This document shows, piece by piece, positions 25,616 to 33,452 of a stretch of 40,010 nt of DNA. The number at the start of each line of letters is the position of its first letter. Positions within the stretch are counted from its first letter, which is position 1. A model generated the notes under the pieces. It worked only from the letters and a program-made list of their open reading frames with translations. It made no database searches and was not told the origin of the DNA. Position numbers and translations under genes: made by a program. The stretch comes from Chloroflexota bacterium. Lineage in GTDB: Bacteria; Chloroflexota; UBA11872. The DNA lies in assembly GCA_028874315.1 (NCBI GenBank), contig JAPPKM010000018.1, positions 1 through 40,010 of the forward strand, in the 5' to 3' direction.

Positions 25616-27199
25616 TCAGCTCTTGGGAAGAACTTCGTAATAGACACCGGCCCGCTTGACCAGTTTGAAGGCTTCCTCGTATTCGGGAGTCGAACGTTGG
25701 AGGTAGAGGCGGCGGCCGCTGGCGAGGACTTGGTCGGCCCGGTCGATACCCATGGTCCAGAAGTCGACGGTGTCGATTCGGAGGCCGCGGTCAAAGCCAA
25801 GGACATGGCGGGCGTAGCGTGGATACCAGGACGAGGTCCAGTTCGTGAAATAGACGCCGCCGGGCTCCATTGTGGTAACAATTCTCAAGCCGATCTCGGC
25901 CTGCTCGGCGGCGTTTTCACGTAGTCGGACGACGTTGATGCGCGCTGGGCCGGTGAGCTGCTGATGCACGCGCAAGCCAGTGGCAAGAATGAAGACGAGA
26001 CAGACCGCAGGTGCAAGGTACCCAACGTGTCTTGTCGGTAGCCTGGCGGCAAGGCGCGCAGCTCCATGAAGTGCCGCGCCGATTCCGGACGCGAGGCAAA
26101 CCGCCAGCAGCGCATAGACGACGGAGAAGTAGCGATCGCTATCTAGCAACGGCGGGGTTGCCAGGGCGAACCAGAGGGTAGAAAGACCGGTCCACGCTAT
26201 CCAGCCAGCCGGACGTGGTCGCGCGAGGGCCACAGCCAGCCAGCCGACGAGCGAGAGGACAATCCAGAACCAGCCAAACTCGCGGAGCACATCGTGCGCA
26301 AATGACGGCCACTCGGCGAGGAGTGCTGTGCCTCTTTCGTCAACAGACAGCGAGGTCACGCCACTCTCGTTTACGACGACGATTGGCTTGCCGACGATCA
26401 GGTGCCAAAGGTCGCCAATGCTCAGTCGCTGAATGGTCTCGGGCCGGTTGGCCGGAACCGGCACGAGCAGACCTCGAAGGACATATAGCCAGGGTGTCAT
26501 GCCCAGTAATCCCGCAGCACCGGCGGTCAGCAACGTGCGAGGGCGAGCGATGCCAGGGAATCGTCGGATGACTACGAGGAGCGCCGTGGCCGGGAGCATG
26601 AATACGCTGAGTCCATGGTTGGTCAGCGAGAGCCCAACCGCGAAGGCGACAGCGGCTAACCGGGTCGGCGAAGGGCGCTCGTCGTAGGCGACCAGTGCCA
26701 GGACCAAGAGAAACACGAGCAACGTTTGTACGCTGATGTGGCCGGCCTGGGTTGCCTGTGCCCAAATGCTGTAGCCGGTAGCGAAGACGACGGTGGCGAG
26801 TGCGGCTGCCAGGCGCGAACGGGTGAGCAGCCACCCGGCGTAAAAGAGAGCTACGCCGGCCGCGGTGGCAAACGTGGCATTTACGAGGTTGGCGACGTGC
26901 GCCGGCTCGTCCACACGGATGACGCGCGTCGCCAGATTTATGCTGCCGATGATGAGGGGATAGCCGGGCGGGTGGGCGATCCCTCCCATATAGCCGAAAG
27001 TCTGGAATTGGCCCCAGTCGCCCCCGCCTACTCGAGTGACGGCGCTCAGCCCGTAGAACGGGCCAAGGGCCATCGTTACCAGGACACCAGGAAGCCAACG
27101 AGTCACCAGCGCTCTTCGGATAGGCCCAGGGAGGAATTGAAGCGTCGGGACGCTCACGGGTGGGACAACTGAACAGCAGCGACGCTGCGCCGGTGACAT
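25616..27199 (-). CDS. DUF2723 family membrane protein (GT-C-like glycosyltransferase)
   Basis: The 527-residue protein has about ten hydrophobic segments spread over its length. After the first helix comes GGGDWGQFQTFGYMGGIAHPPG, which corresponds to the family signature GDSGEF...AHPPGYP and carries the acidic catalytic-type residue of GT-C enzymes in the first outer loop. The C-terminal 120 residues are hydrophilic and probably extracytoplasmic. Family members are thought to transfer sugars from a polyprenyl-phosphate donor to a protein or glycan. It lies downstream of the small Cys-rich gene on the same strand and may share its promoter. Confidence 0.85.
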   Translation of the reverse strand: MSPAQRRCCSVVPPVSVPTLQFLPGPIRRALVTRWLPGVLVTMALGPFYGLSAVTRVGGGDWGQFQTFGYMGGIAHPPGYPLIIGSINLATRVIRVDEPAHVANLVNATFATAAGVALFYAGWLLTRSRLAAALATVVFATGYSIWAQATQAGHISVQTLLVFLLVLALVAYDERPSPTRLAAVAFAVGLSLTNHGLSVFMLPATALLVVIRRFPGIARPRTLLTAGAAGLLGMTPWLYVLRGLLVPVPANRPETIQRLSIGDLWHLIVGKPIVVVNESGVTSLSVDERGTALLAEWPSFAHDVLREFGWFWIVLSLVGWLAVALARPRPAGWIAWTGLSTLWFALATPPLLDSDRYFSVVYALLAVCLASGIGAALHGAARLAARLPTRHVGYLAPAVCLVFILATGLRVHQQLTGPARINVVRLRENAAEQAEIGLRIVTTMEPGGVYFTNWTSSWYPRYARHVLGFDRGLRIDTVDFWTMGIDRADQVLASGRRLYLQRSTPEYEEAFKLVKRAGVYYEVLPKS

Positions 27200-27255
27200 A
27201 GCGAAGGCAGGGCGATCAGTGTCGAGCGACGAGTCAAACTCTAGCTGGCGAGCTG

Positions 27256-27462
27256 CTAGCGCTTGGACGATCGCTGGGCGTTGCTGGAGAGGGGGGTTTG
27301 GAAGGGCGCTCGCGGCGGTCGGGGCGCCGGCTTGGGGTGGTGCATCTGGCAGTACCAGGTCACCGTCTTACCATCGCCGGCCGTCACTCGAAGCCACCCG
27401 GCTCGAAATGCGTCCTGGACGAGGCGTTGCCTCGTTCCGCACGTTATGCATTTCACCGCCAT
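27256..27462 (-). CDS. Small Cys-rich (zinc-ribbon-like) protein
   Basis: This 68-residue protein begins MAVKCITCGTRQRLVQDAF and continues WLRVTAGDGKTVTWYCQMHH. The CxxC pair and the CxxH pair about 34 residues apart form a plausible single zinc site. The tail is Pro/Arg-rich. It is not a family I recognise. Support that it is real comes from a good promoter immediately upstream (27536-27508) and from its place before the DUF2723 gene, 56 bases away on the same strand. The Shine-Dalgarno sequence is weak. Its stop overlaps a small palindrome (CTAGC/GCTAG, 27241-27259). Confidence 0.6.
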   Translation of the reverse strand: MAVKCITCGTRQRLVQDAFRAGWLRVTAGDGKTVTWYCQMHHPKPAPRPPRAPFQTPLSSNAQRSSKR

Positions 27463-27507
27463 CTGGTCACCAGAACCCGTTTCCGGATAGACGGTTGCTT
27501 AGGCTTA

Positions 27508-27536
27508 AGTCCACGATAGTTCGTGAATTCTGTCAA
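27508..27536 (-). promoter_or_regulatory. Sigma-70-type promoter before the small Cys-rich and DUF2723 genes
   Basis: A perfect -35 TTGACA (27536-27531) is followed after 17 bases by TGGACT (27513-27508), which keeps the key T, A and final T of a -10 element. Transcription would start near 27501, about 39 bases before the ATG at 27462. The surrounding 27463-27653 segment holds no gene that I can support. Confidence 0.65.
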
Positions 27537-27653
27537 GCAGCCGAGTGGAACGCACGAGCGAACTGTCGCTCTGAGGCCTCAATCAGCTAAGCCGGAGAGC
27601 ATTTGCGGGACTTTGCTAGGCTGACTTTGTCAGTTCCAATCGGTACCCGATCC

Positions 27654-27818
27654 GTGCGGAATCCGCATCGACACACGTTCATACGGGCGATTGTGGCCGG
27701 TTTGCTGGTGGCCTCGGCCATAGTGGTTGCGGCGGCGTGCGGTGGGGACGACAGCCGATACGGCGGCCAGAAGAGCGGTGCGTTTCAACCGCGGAGCGGC
27801 ATTAGCTGGGGGAACTGA
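27654..27818 (+). CDS. Mini-lipoprotein, first of a tandem pair
   Basis: From GTG 27654 this encodes 54 residues: a basic start (MRNPHRHTFIR), a hydrophobic core and a lipobox VAAAC with Cys29. The mature part is only 26 residues, CGGDDSRYGGQ...RSGISWGN. I chose GTG 27654 because it matches the N-terminal length of the next gene; a TTG at 27603 would add 17 residues. The tail pattern Arg-Ser-Gly-x-x-Trp-Gly recurs in its neighbour. After lipidation it should sit in the membrane as a very short peptide. No known family comes to mind. Confidence 0.65.
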   Translation: MRNPHRHTFIRAIVAGLLVASAIVVAAACGGDDSRYGGQKSGAFQPRSGISWGN

Positions 27819-27896
27819 CGGGTCACGCTCATAGCAGTACCCGCGCCGGTCGGCCGCTCCGGCCGACGCGATCACTCGTAGCCTGAGGCGCCAACC

Positions 27897-28058
27897 ATGC
27901 GAAGAACGACTCGTGACGCACTGCGGGGGATCGTTGTCGCGGTGCTACTCGCCGCGTCTATGGCGGCCATGGCGGCCTGCGGCGACGACAGTTCCAAAGG
28001 GACGCGTGACGATCCATTCCCGTACGAGAAGTCTCGAAGCGGGTTTGGCTGGGGTTAG
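27897..28058 (+). CDS. Mini-lipoprotein, second of a tandem pair
   Basis: The ATG at 27897 opens a 53-residue reading frame. It has a basic start (MRRTTRDALR), a hydrophobic core and a lipobox MAAC with Cys28. The mature peptide is 26 residues, CGDDSSKGTRDD...RSGFGWG. The architecture, the acidic residues after the lipidated Cys and the C-terminal RSG-x-x-WG motif match the preceding gene 78 bases upstream, so the two look like paralogues from a tandem duplication. Being so short, it could be missed by automatic gene callers. The function is unknown; a membrane-anchored peptide or secreted signal precursor is possible. Confidence 0.65.
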   Translation: MRRTTRDALRGIVVAVLLAASMAAMAACGDDSSKGTRDDPFPYEKSRSGFGWG

Positions 28059-28095
28059 GTAGCCGACGGCAAAGCCGCCAGATCGATGGCCTGGC

Positions 28096-29136
28096 CTAGT
28101 CATCGGCCAGCCTTGGCAAACCGCCTCTCGGCCAATCGAGACGGCCCAGATGCAGGCCGCGCGTTCGGTTGGACTTTCGATATCGGAACTCGGTGGGGTC
28201 GCCGGAGCAGTGGGTGATCCACCACGTGTCCTGCCAGTGGAAAATCTCGGCGGCGTGGACGTAGCCGAGGCGCGACACGGGTTGGTCCGAGAAATCGAGG
28301 GGCGACGGCGACGAGACGTAGTGGGTCCACCATCCGTGCTTGAAAAAGAGCCAGTAGCGGCCGTCCTTACGGACCACGCAGGGTGACTCGACTTCCAAGG
28401 TGGGTTCCTCGTCGAAGGGCCACGCCTCGGTAGAGAAGATCGGGCCGACCTCCTGCCAGTGGATGAGGTCCGGCGAAATCGATGCGGCGACGCAGACGCG
28501 GTTGTGACCAAGATGTTCCTGGAGGCGTGAAACCCAGTAGATCGCGAAGTTGCCGTCGTCGAGTCGGAGCACGTGTGGATCGCGGCAGCCGCCGTAGGTG
28601 CCGCCAAAGAGCCGGGAGAACTTGCGGCGGCCGGGGCCTCCCATTTCAGGGGCTGACACGCCAAGTTGGGAGGTGGCCGGCAAACCGTGGCCGGGCCACC
28701 TGGACCAGGAGAGCGAAGGGACGATGATCGGATTGGCGGGGTAGCGATCCCAGGTGAACAGGTCGTGCGAGGTGGCCAGGCAGAGACGCTGGATCGTCCA
28801 CTCGTCGACTCCGCTGTAGTACATGAAAAAGCGGCCGCGGTGCTTGATGACGTAGGGGGCGATGATGCCCAGGTTTTCGGGCCAGGCGCCGGTGGCCTTG
28901 AGGGGATCAGGCTGGATTTCCCAGCGCTCGAGGTCGGGACTGGTGGCGTGGGCGAAGGAGGTTTCACGCCTGTTTGGGTCGTCCACCGATCCGGTGATGC
29001 CGAACATGTGCCAGAGGCCGTGGTGCCGGATGAGGCAGTGGTCGTTGAGGTAGCGGCCGGGTATTGAAAGGACTTCGCGGAAGACACCGAGTTCCACGTC
29101 GCCGTATGGGCTGGGAACGATGCGAGTCGGGGGCAT
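28096..29136 (-). CDS. Beta-propeller glycosidase-like protein (GH43/GH32-like)
   Basis: The 346-residue protein is built of repeated blades with short Trp/Tyr-rich strands such as LWHMFGITGS, SPDLERWEI, RFFMYYSGVDEW, TSHDLFTWDR, FAIYWVSRL, SPDLIHWQEV and YWLFFKHGWW. The (T/S)SxDLxxW repeat is typical of GH43/GH32/GH130-type five-bladed propellers. I do not assign catalytic acids with confidence. No signal peptide is visible, so it is probably cytoplasmic. It is divergent from the creatininase-family gene and faces the mini-lipoprotein genes convergently. Confidence 0.75.
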   Translation of the reverse strand: MPPTRIVPSPYGDVELGVFREVLSIPGRYLNDHCLIRHHGLWHMFGITGSVDDPNRRETSFAHATSPDLERWEIQPDPLKATGAWPENLGIIAPYVIKHRGRFFMYYSGVDEWTIQRLCLATSHDLFTWDRYPANPIIVPSLSWSRWPGHGLPATSQLGVSAPEMGGPGRRKFSRLFGGTYGGCRDPHVLRLDDGNFAIYWVSRLQEHLGHNRVCVAASISPDLIHWQEVGPIFSTEAWPFDEEPTLEVESPCVVRKDGRYWLFFKHGWWTHYVSSPSPLDFSDQPVSRLGYVHAAEIFHWQDTWWITHCSGDPTEFRYRKSNRTRGLHLGRLDWPRGGLPRLADD

Positions 29137-29217
29137 CCGGCGGTTTTCCTGACAGCAGGCGAGGTGTCCGTCGCGGTGCGTATCCTACGCGGATAGCGCT
29201 ACGAGGAACCCGCTTCC

Positions 29218-30063
29218 ATGCTTGAAGACTTTCGATTCGAAGATCTGACGTGGCCCCAGGTCAACGACGCGGTCGAGGCCGGTCGGATTCCGGTGCTGCC
29301 CGTGGGGACGATCGAGCAGCACGGGCCTCACCTGCCGCTGAAGATCGACCGCTGGACGTCAACGTCGATCGTGGACGAAGCAGCGCGGCGCTCGGATGGA
29401 CTACTGCTGGCGATGCCGCCGGTGTCGTATGGCTACACCTCGCACGTGATGGACTTTCCGGGATCCATGACGATTCATCACGAGACGTTTATCCGATACC
29501 TGGTGGACATCGGGTTGAGCCTCGTCTATCACGGGTTCAAGAAGCTGATTTTCATTAACGGGCACGGTTCGAACCAGCAGCCGACGGAGCTTGCGGTTCG
29601 ACGGATCATGTTGGAGTCGGACGCGTGGGCGGCGATGGCGAGCTGGTGGAACCTGACGCAGGCCAACTCAGGCTTTACGGAAACCTGGCGCGACTCGGAA
29701 TACCCCGGGGGCGCGGCCCATGCCGGTGAAGCTGAGACCGCGATCGCCCTGCACATGGATGCCGATGCGGTGCGCATGGACCTGGCGGTGGACCAGGTGA
29801 CGGACACAAACCAGCAGGAGTCGAAGTACCACTGGGTCGATCTCTTTGGGTCGGGACCGGTGAAGATGGACGGTTACACGAGCACGTATACACCCGACGG
29901 GACGCAGGGCACGCCGACCGTGGCCACGGCGGCGAAGGGCAAGCTGCTGTTCGAGGAGGCTGTGAACAACCTGGTGGACTTCGGGCGCGAGATGAATGAG
30001 CGGGAGTACCTGCCGCGGGTTGACCATCACCGGCGGAAACCGACGATTGCTCGGCCGGGCTAA
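29218..30063 (+). CDS. Creatininase-family amidohydrolase
   Basis: Creatininase-family enzymes are metal-dependent amidohydrolases acting on creatinine, formamides and other small cyclic amides, including mycofactocin and riboflavin-type intermediates. The 281-residue product keeps the metal site: Glu33 and His35 in GTIEQHGPHLPL, Asp44, His116 in NGHGSN, and Glu in HAGEAET. SYGYTSHVMDFPGSMT matches the usual central segment. The ATG has GAGGAA about 10 bases upstream. It is followed 7 bases later by the SGNH hydrolase gene, so both are probably cotranscribed. Confidence 0.9.
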   Translation: MLEDFRFEDLTWPQVNDAVEAGRIPVLPVGTIEQHGPHLPLKIDRWTSTSIVDEAARRSDGLLLAMPPVSYGYTSHVMDFPGSMTIHHETFIRYLVDIGLSLVYHGFKKLIFINGHGSNQQPTELAVRRIMLESDAWAAMASWWNLTQANSGFTETWRDSEYPGGAAHAGEAETAIALHMDADAVRMDLAVDQVTDTNQQESKYHWVDLFGSGPVKMDGYTSTYTPDGTQGTPTVATAAKGKLLFEEAVNNLVDFGREMNEREYLPRVDHHRRKPTIARPG

Positions 30064-30070
30064 CAGCACG

Positions 30071-30874
30071 ATGGGAGCGTTGAGCGTGGAGTCCAGTTCG
30101 AAGGTGCGCGACTGGCACTCGGAGCCTTTTCGGGTGCTGGTGACGTTAGGCGAAAGCACGACGGCGGGTGGATGGAGTTCGTCGCGGGAGCGCTGCTGGG
30201 CGAACGTGTTGGCCGACCTGATCAGCGACTTTCAGGACGAGCCGGTGAAGCTGGTGAATAGCGGGATCGGGGCGAATGTGATTTCAACCCAGGCACCGCT
30301 TTACGAGTTCTCGGGTAAGCCGGCGGCGAATGAGCGGGTTGGGAAGCACGTGATCGCGCACGACCCGGACCTGCTGGTGATCTCGTACGGGCTGAACGAC
30401 GCGCGGGGCGGAACGCCGGTGGAGATGTTCCGGGAAGAATTGACGAGCGTCATTGACGCCATCCGGCAAGGATGCGATCCGCTGATCGTGGTGCCGGGCC
30501 CGTATTTCATGACGGACTTCACGTCATACGAACACTTTGGCTTCGCCAACCATGCGGTGTTCGAATCGTTCAACTTTGTGACGGCGCAGGTGGCAGAGGC
30601 TACGGACTGCCTATTCGCCGACGTGTACAACGCGTACGGCGGGGCGGAGTGGCTGGTGCATCACGACGGGGTGCATGCGAACGACCTGGGGCACCGGCTT
30701 GTGGCCAACGAGATTTTCAAGGTGCTGGCGCAGCATTGTTCGGGACTGGCGGCGCGGACGAAGCGGCTGGAGTATGAGACCGAACCCTGGCGGGACGAGT
30801 CGGTGTTGATGGCCGACTACGGGTACAAGTCCCGGGGCAGGCCGACGATCGGGTTGCCGCCAGGTCAGACTTGA
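30071..30874 (+). CDS. SGNH/GDSL-type hydrolase
   Basis: The 267-residue protein has the four blocks of SGNH hydrolases: the nucleophile Ser in LGESTTAGGW (GES in place of GDS), Gly in NSGIGANV, Asn in YGLNDARGG and the Asp-His pair in HDGVHANDLGH. These enzymes remove acyl or acetyl groups from lipids or carbohydrates. I start at ATG 30071, because the reading frame upstream lies within the creatininase gene. No signal peptide is seen. The neighbours suggest work on a modified glycan or small ester. The C-terminal 50 residues (RLEYETEPWRDES) lie outside the core fold. Confidence 0.88.
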   Translation: MGALSVESSSKVRDWHSEPFRVLVTLGESTTAGGWSSSRERCWANVLADLISDFQDEPVKLVNSGIGANVISTQAPLYEFSGKPAANERVGKHVIAHDPDLLVISYGLNDARGGTPVEMFREELTSVIDAIRQGCDPLIVVPGPYFMTDFTSYEHFGFANHAVFESFNFVTAQVAEATDCLFADVYNAYGGAEWLVHHDGVHANDLGHRLVANEIFKVLAQHCSGLAARTKRLEYETEPWRDESVLMADYGYKSRGRPTIGLPPGQT

Positions 30875-30890
30875 TCGAACGAATACGGGT

Positions 30891-31814
30891 TTAGGCGGCG
30901 CTTTCCAGGAAGCCAACCGCCTGCCGGACGGTGCAGACGAGCACGGGGTCGGGCTTGGAGCGCGCATGCTCAAGGAGCGCGGGTAAGGCGCGGTTATCAG
31001 GATCGTGCAGGTAGTGGGTGTAGGGATGCCAGACGGGGGGCCACAGCAGGCCGTGCTCGTAGGCGTAGTCAAGGGCAGCCAGGTTGTAGGCGATCCAGTC
31101 GTCCAGCGCAGTTTCGTCTGTCCAGGGGCAGGTCCAGCCGCCGGGGACAGGTTGGTGGCCGTCCTTGCGGCGCCAGGCGTCCTGGGCATCGAGGTCGCGG
31201 CAGCGGTGGAAGTCGAAGAAGATCCGGTCCATCCAGCCTTGGATGGGCAGCTCAATCAGGCCGTTGGGATAGGCGTAGGCCTGGAGTCGGGCGGGTGCGG
31301 CGGCGTCGTGCTCGGGTCCGTAGAGGCCCATGGTGCTATCCATGTGGCTGCTGACCCAGCGGAACCCACTCTCCACGATGACTTGCTGATTGGGATACAG
31401 CATGGTCAGACCGCCGGGAAGGCCGCCGGGGCCGCGAAGAACGGTGGACTCCACGCCCAGGCGCTCGCGCAGCCGGCGGCTGGTGAGTTCGAGTTCCTGG
31501 CGGAGGAGTTCGGTGTCAGGCATCGACAGGTGCACGTGGTTATAGGTGTGGTTGTCAAGGACATGGCCGCGGCGAAGGATTTCACGGAGGTAGTCGATGT
31601 CCGGGTCTTCGAGGCCGTTGCCGACGTAGAAGAACTGCAGGCTGACGTCGAAGGCTTCAGCCGCGGTGCAGAGGTCGAGCGTGTACTCGCGCAGCGGCGG
31701 CATGATGCGGCCATGGTTGATCAGCGTCGGCGAGTAGCCGGCGCACATTTCGAGGTCGTAGCTGAGGGCGACCGCGCAGCGAACTCCCTGAGGCAGCGCG
31801 ACGCGGACGCTCAC
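30891..31814 (-). CDS. Polysaccharide deacetylase (NodB-like)
   Basis: NodB-domain enzymes remove N- or O-acetyl groups from polysaccharides, or act on cyclic imides in the related allantoinase group. The 307-residue protein has the metal Asp in ALSYDLEMC, the two metal His in NHTYNHVHLS, an RGPGGLPGG turn and a late His in PVWHPYTHY. Lack of a signal peptide suggests a cytoplasmic substrate such as a small amide or oligosaccharide. Its ATG overlaps the stop of the large propeller gene upstream (ATGA), so both are one transcription unit. Confidence 0.87.
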   Translation of the reverse strand: MSVRVALPQGVRCAVALSYDLEMCAGYSPTLINHGRIMPPLREYTLDLCTAAEAFDVSLQFFYVGNGLEDPDIDYLREILRRGHVLDNHTYNHVHLSMPDTELLRQELELTSRRLRERLGVESTVLRGPGGLPGGLTMLYPNQQVIVESGFRWVSSHMDSTMGLYGPEHDAAAPARLQAYAYPNGLIELPIQGWMDRIFFDFHRCRDLDAQDAWRRKDGHQPVPGGWTCPWTDETALDDWIAYNLAALDYAYEHGLLWPPVWHPYTHYLHDPDNRALPALLEHARSKPDPVLVCTVRQAVGFLESAA

Positions 31815-33292
31815 TCGAAGGCGAATCCGTACAGGCGGGAGCGCTGGAGGCTAAAGCGGACGGCCGCATTGTCGACTGGGCAGGCGTCACCGCCGGACCA
31901 TCGCACGGGTTGTGACTTGGAGTCGCCGTGCCAGGGCTGGTAGTCGGCGGCGCTGTAGCCCTCGATTGCCCGGCCGGAGGCGTCGACGAGTTCGGCGGTC
32001 AGTTCACCCTCCCTCACAGTGGAGGTTGCCGCGTTGAGCACCAGGCGCTTGCCGCTGACCGGCAGGACGTGGGTGGTAAAGACGGCGGCTTCGGGTCCGC
32101 CAGTGGCTGAGACGGCGGCCCAGTAGCGGTCCTTCTCCCAGCTGGCGCGGCAAATGGCGCCGTAGAAGGTCTTGAGGGACGGCTCGATGCTGTACACGTC
32201 GCCATGCACGCCTTCGAGCCCGCTGTAATACATGTAAACCCGGTCACCGTCCTCGATGAGCTGGTGGGTGGGCCAGAGCATGCCGCCGCCGTAGTCGCCG
32301 AGCGGGGCGTTCGGCAGGGTCGGCCGGCGGGAGGGACGGTTCCAAATGCGGCGGTCCTGGCTGCCGGCCCATTGCCAGTCGATAGTCTGCTCGCGAACGT
32401 TGTAGCAGCAGAGCAGGCCGATGTAGCCGCCCCGAACGGTGTGGGGCATAAGTTCCATGAATTGCTGGTCGTGCGGGTCCTTCCAGTCGGGCTCGACGAT
32501 GACCTCGGGTGGCGTCCAGTTGGAGCCGTCGGGACTGGTGCGACGGGCCAGTACCCTCCGACCGTAGGGGAAGAAGCAGTCATAGGGCACGTAGCCGCCG
32601 GGATGCATCTCAGTCCCGACCTTCTGCATTAGTTCGTAGGTGCCGTCCTCAAGCAGGTAGTACGAGGCCTGGTCGGCGCCACCCATGGGGGTGGTGTAGG
32701 GCATGATCAGCCGGTCGCCAATAGCCATGATTCGAAGCAGCGGGCCCTCGACGGCGGTCCAGTGGATTCCGTCGGGCGAGCGGTAGCGGTAGGTCGCGTA
32801 GGGGTGCGAGTCGGCGCCGGGTTCGCGGGGGAGTCCGGGGATCCAGCCTGAGCCCAGATTCTGAGGGCGGCGGGATGGTGCGCGGATGATGAACATCTCG
32901 TAGCGCTGGTCGGGTTCGGCGTCGGGATGAATGAGGACCGAGGCGTACTGCGAGGAGCCGCCGGAATCGAAGTCGAAGATGATGTTGGTCTTTGGATGCC
33001 CTTCATAGGAGTTGAGATCGAGCTCGGGGCGCGTCCAGTTGACGCCGTCCTCGGACACCGAATAGCAGAGGCGACGATAGGCTTCGAAGTTGCGACCCTC
33101 CGACGGGGTGCAGACGTGCCAGCCCTTCCAGAGCCCATCAATGGGGTCCTTCAGAAACGTGCCGTGGGCGAACACCGCTCCCTGGTCCCAGGGCATCTCG
33201 GGTTCGATAAGGGGGTTGGCCGGATCGGGCGTGGCGGGCTCGACGCGCCAGCCGAAGTTTTCGCGCTCGGCGATGTCGTCGTCCAGGATCAT
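31811..33292 (-). CDS. Large beta-propeller glycosidase-like protein
   Basis: The product of about 493 residues starts MILDDDIAERENFGW. Related proteins begin with a similar x-LDD-x-x-I element, so the true start could be GTG 33316, eight codons earlier. Repeated blades include LWKGWHVCT, RLCYSVSEDGVNWTRP, YRYRSPDGIHWTAV, ARRTSPDGSNWTPP and RVYMYYSGLEG. This SPDG-x-x-W repeat is typical of GH32/GH43-type propellers. The C-terminal 110 residues form a separate beta-rich part (RLVLNAATSTVREGELTAEL). No signal peptide is seen. It overlaps the deacetylase gene, which suggests joint action on an acetylated saccharide. Confidence 0.78.
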   Translation of the reverse strand: MILDDDIAERENFGWRVEPATPDPANPLIEPEMPWDQGAVFAHGTFLKDPIDGLWKGWHVCTPSEGRNFEAYRRLCYSVSEDGVNWTRPELDLNSYEGHPKTNIIFDFDSGGSSQYASVLIHPDAEPDQRYEMFIIRAPSRRPQNLGSGWIPGLPREPGADSHPYATYRYRSPDGIHWTAVEGPLLRIMAIGDRLIMPYTTPMGGADQASYYLLEDGTYELMQKVGTEMHPGGYVPYDCFFPYGRRVLARRTSPDGSNWTPPEVIVEPDWKDPHDQQFMELMPHTVRGGYIGLLCCYNVREQTIDWQWAGSQDRRIWNRPSRRPTLPNAPLGDYGGGMLWPTHQLIEDGDRVYMYYSGLEGVHGDVYSIEPSLKTFYGAICRASWEKDRYWAAVSATGGPEAAVFTTHVLPVSGKRLVLNAATSTVREGELTAELVDASGRAIEGYSAADYQPWHGDSKSQPVRWSGGDACPVDNAAVRFSLQRSRLYGFAFE

Positions 33293-33452
33293 GGAAAGAC
33301 AGTCGATCCGCGCCACGGTGCCGCTCGTTTCTGTGCGCGCTTGCCGGAGGGCAAGGCGGTGCGTCGCCAGCCGCGAAAGCGTATCAGTACGACACGCCAC
33401 GAGCAGTTTGTAGATTGCGTGACGGGGGCGGCATCGGGAGGCCCTGACGACG

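Noticed and set aside
27241-27259. Palindrome CTAGC...GCTAG at the end of the small Cys-rich gene
   Set aside because: Five-base stem without a T run; too weak to call a terminator or operator.
27945-29087. 380-codon minus-strand frame overlapping the propeller gene and the second mini-lipoprotein
   Set aside because: Ser/Thr/Pro/Arg-rich shadow of the GH43-like gene in another frame; the propeller blades are clear in the frame ending at 28096.
31005-31943. 312-codon plus-strand frame opposite the deacetylase gene
   Set aside because: It reads antisense to the NodB domain and shows only repetitive Val/Gly/Ala/Glu sequence.
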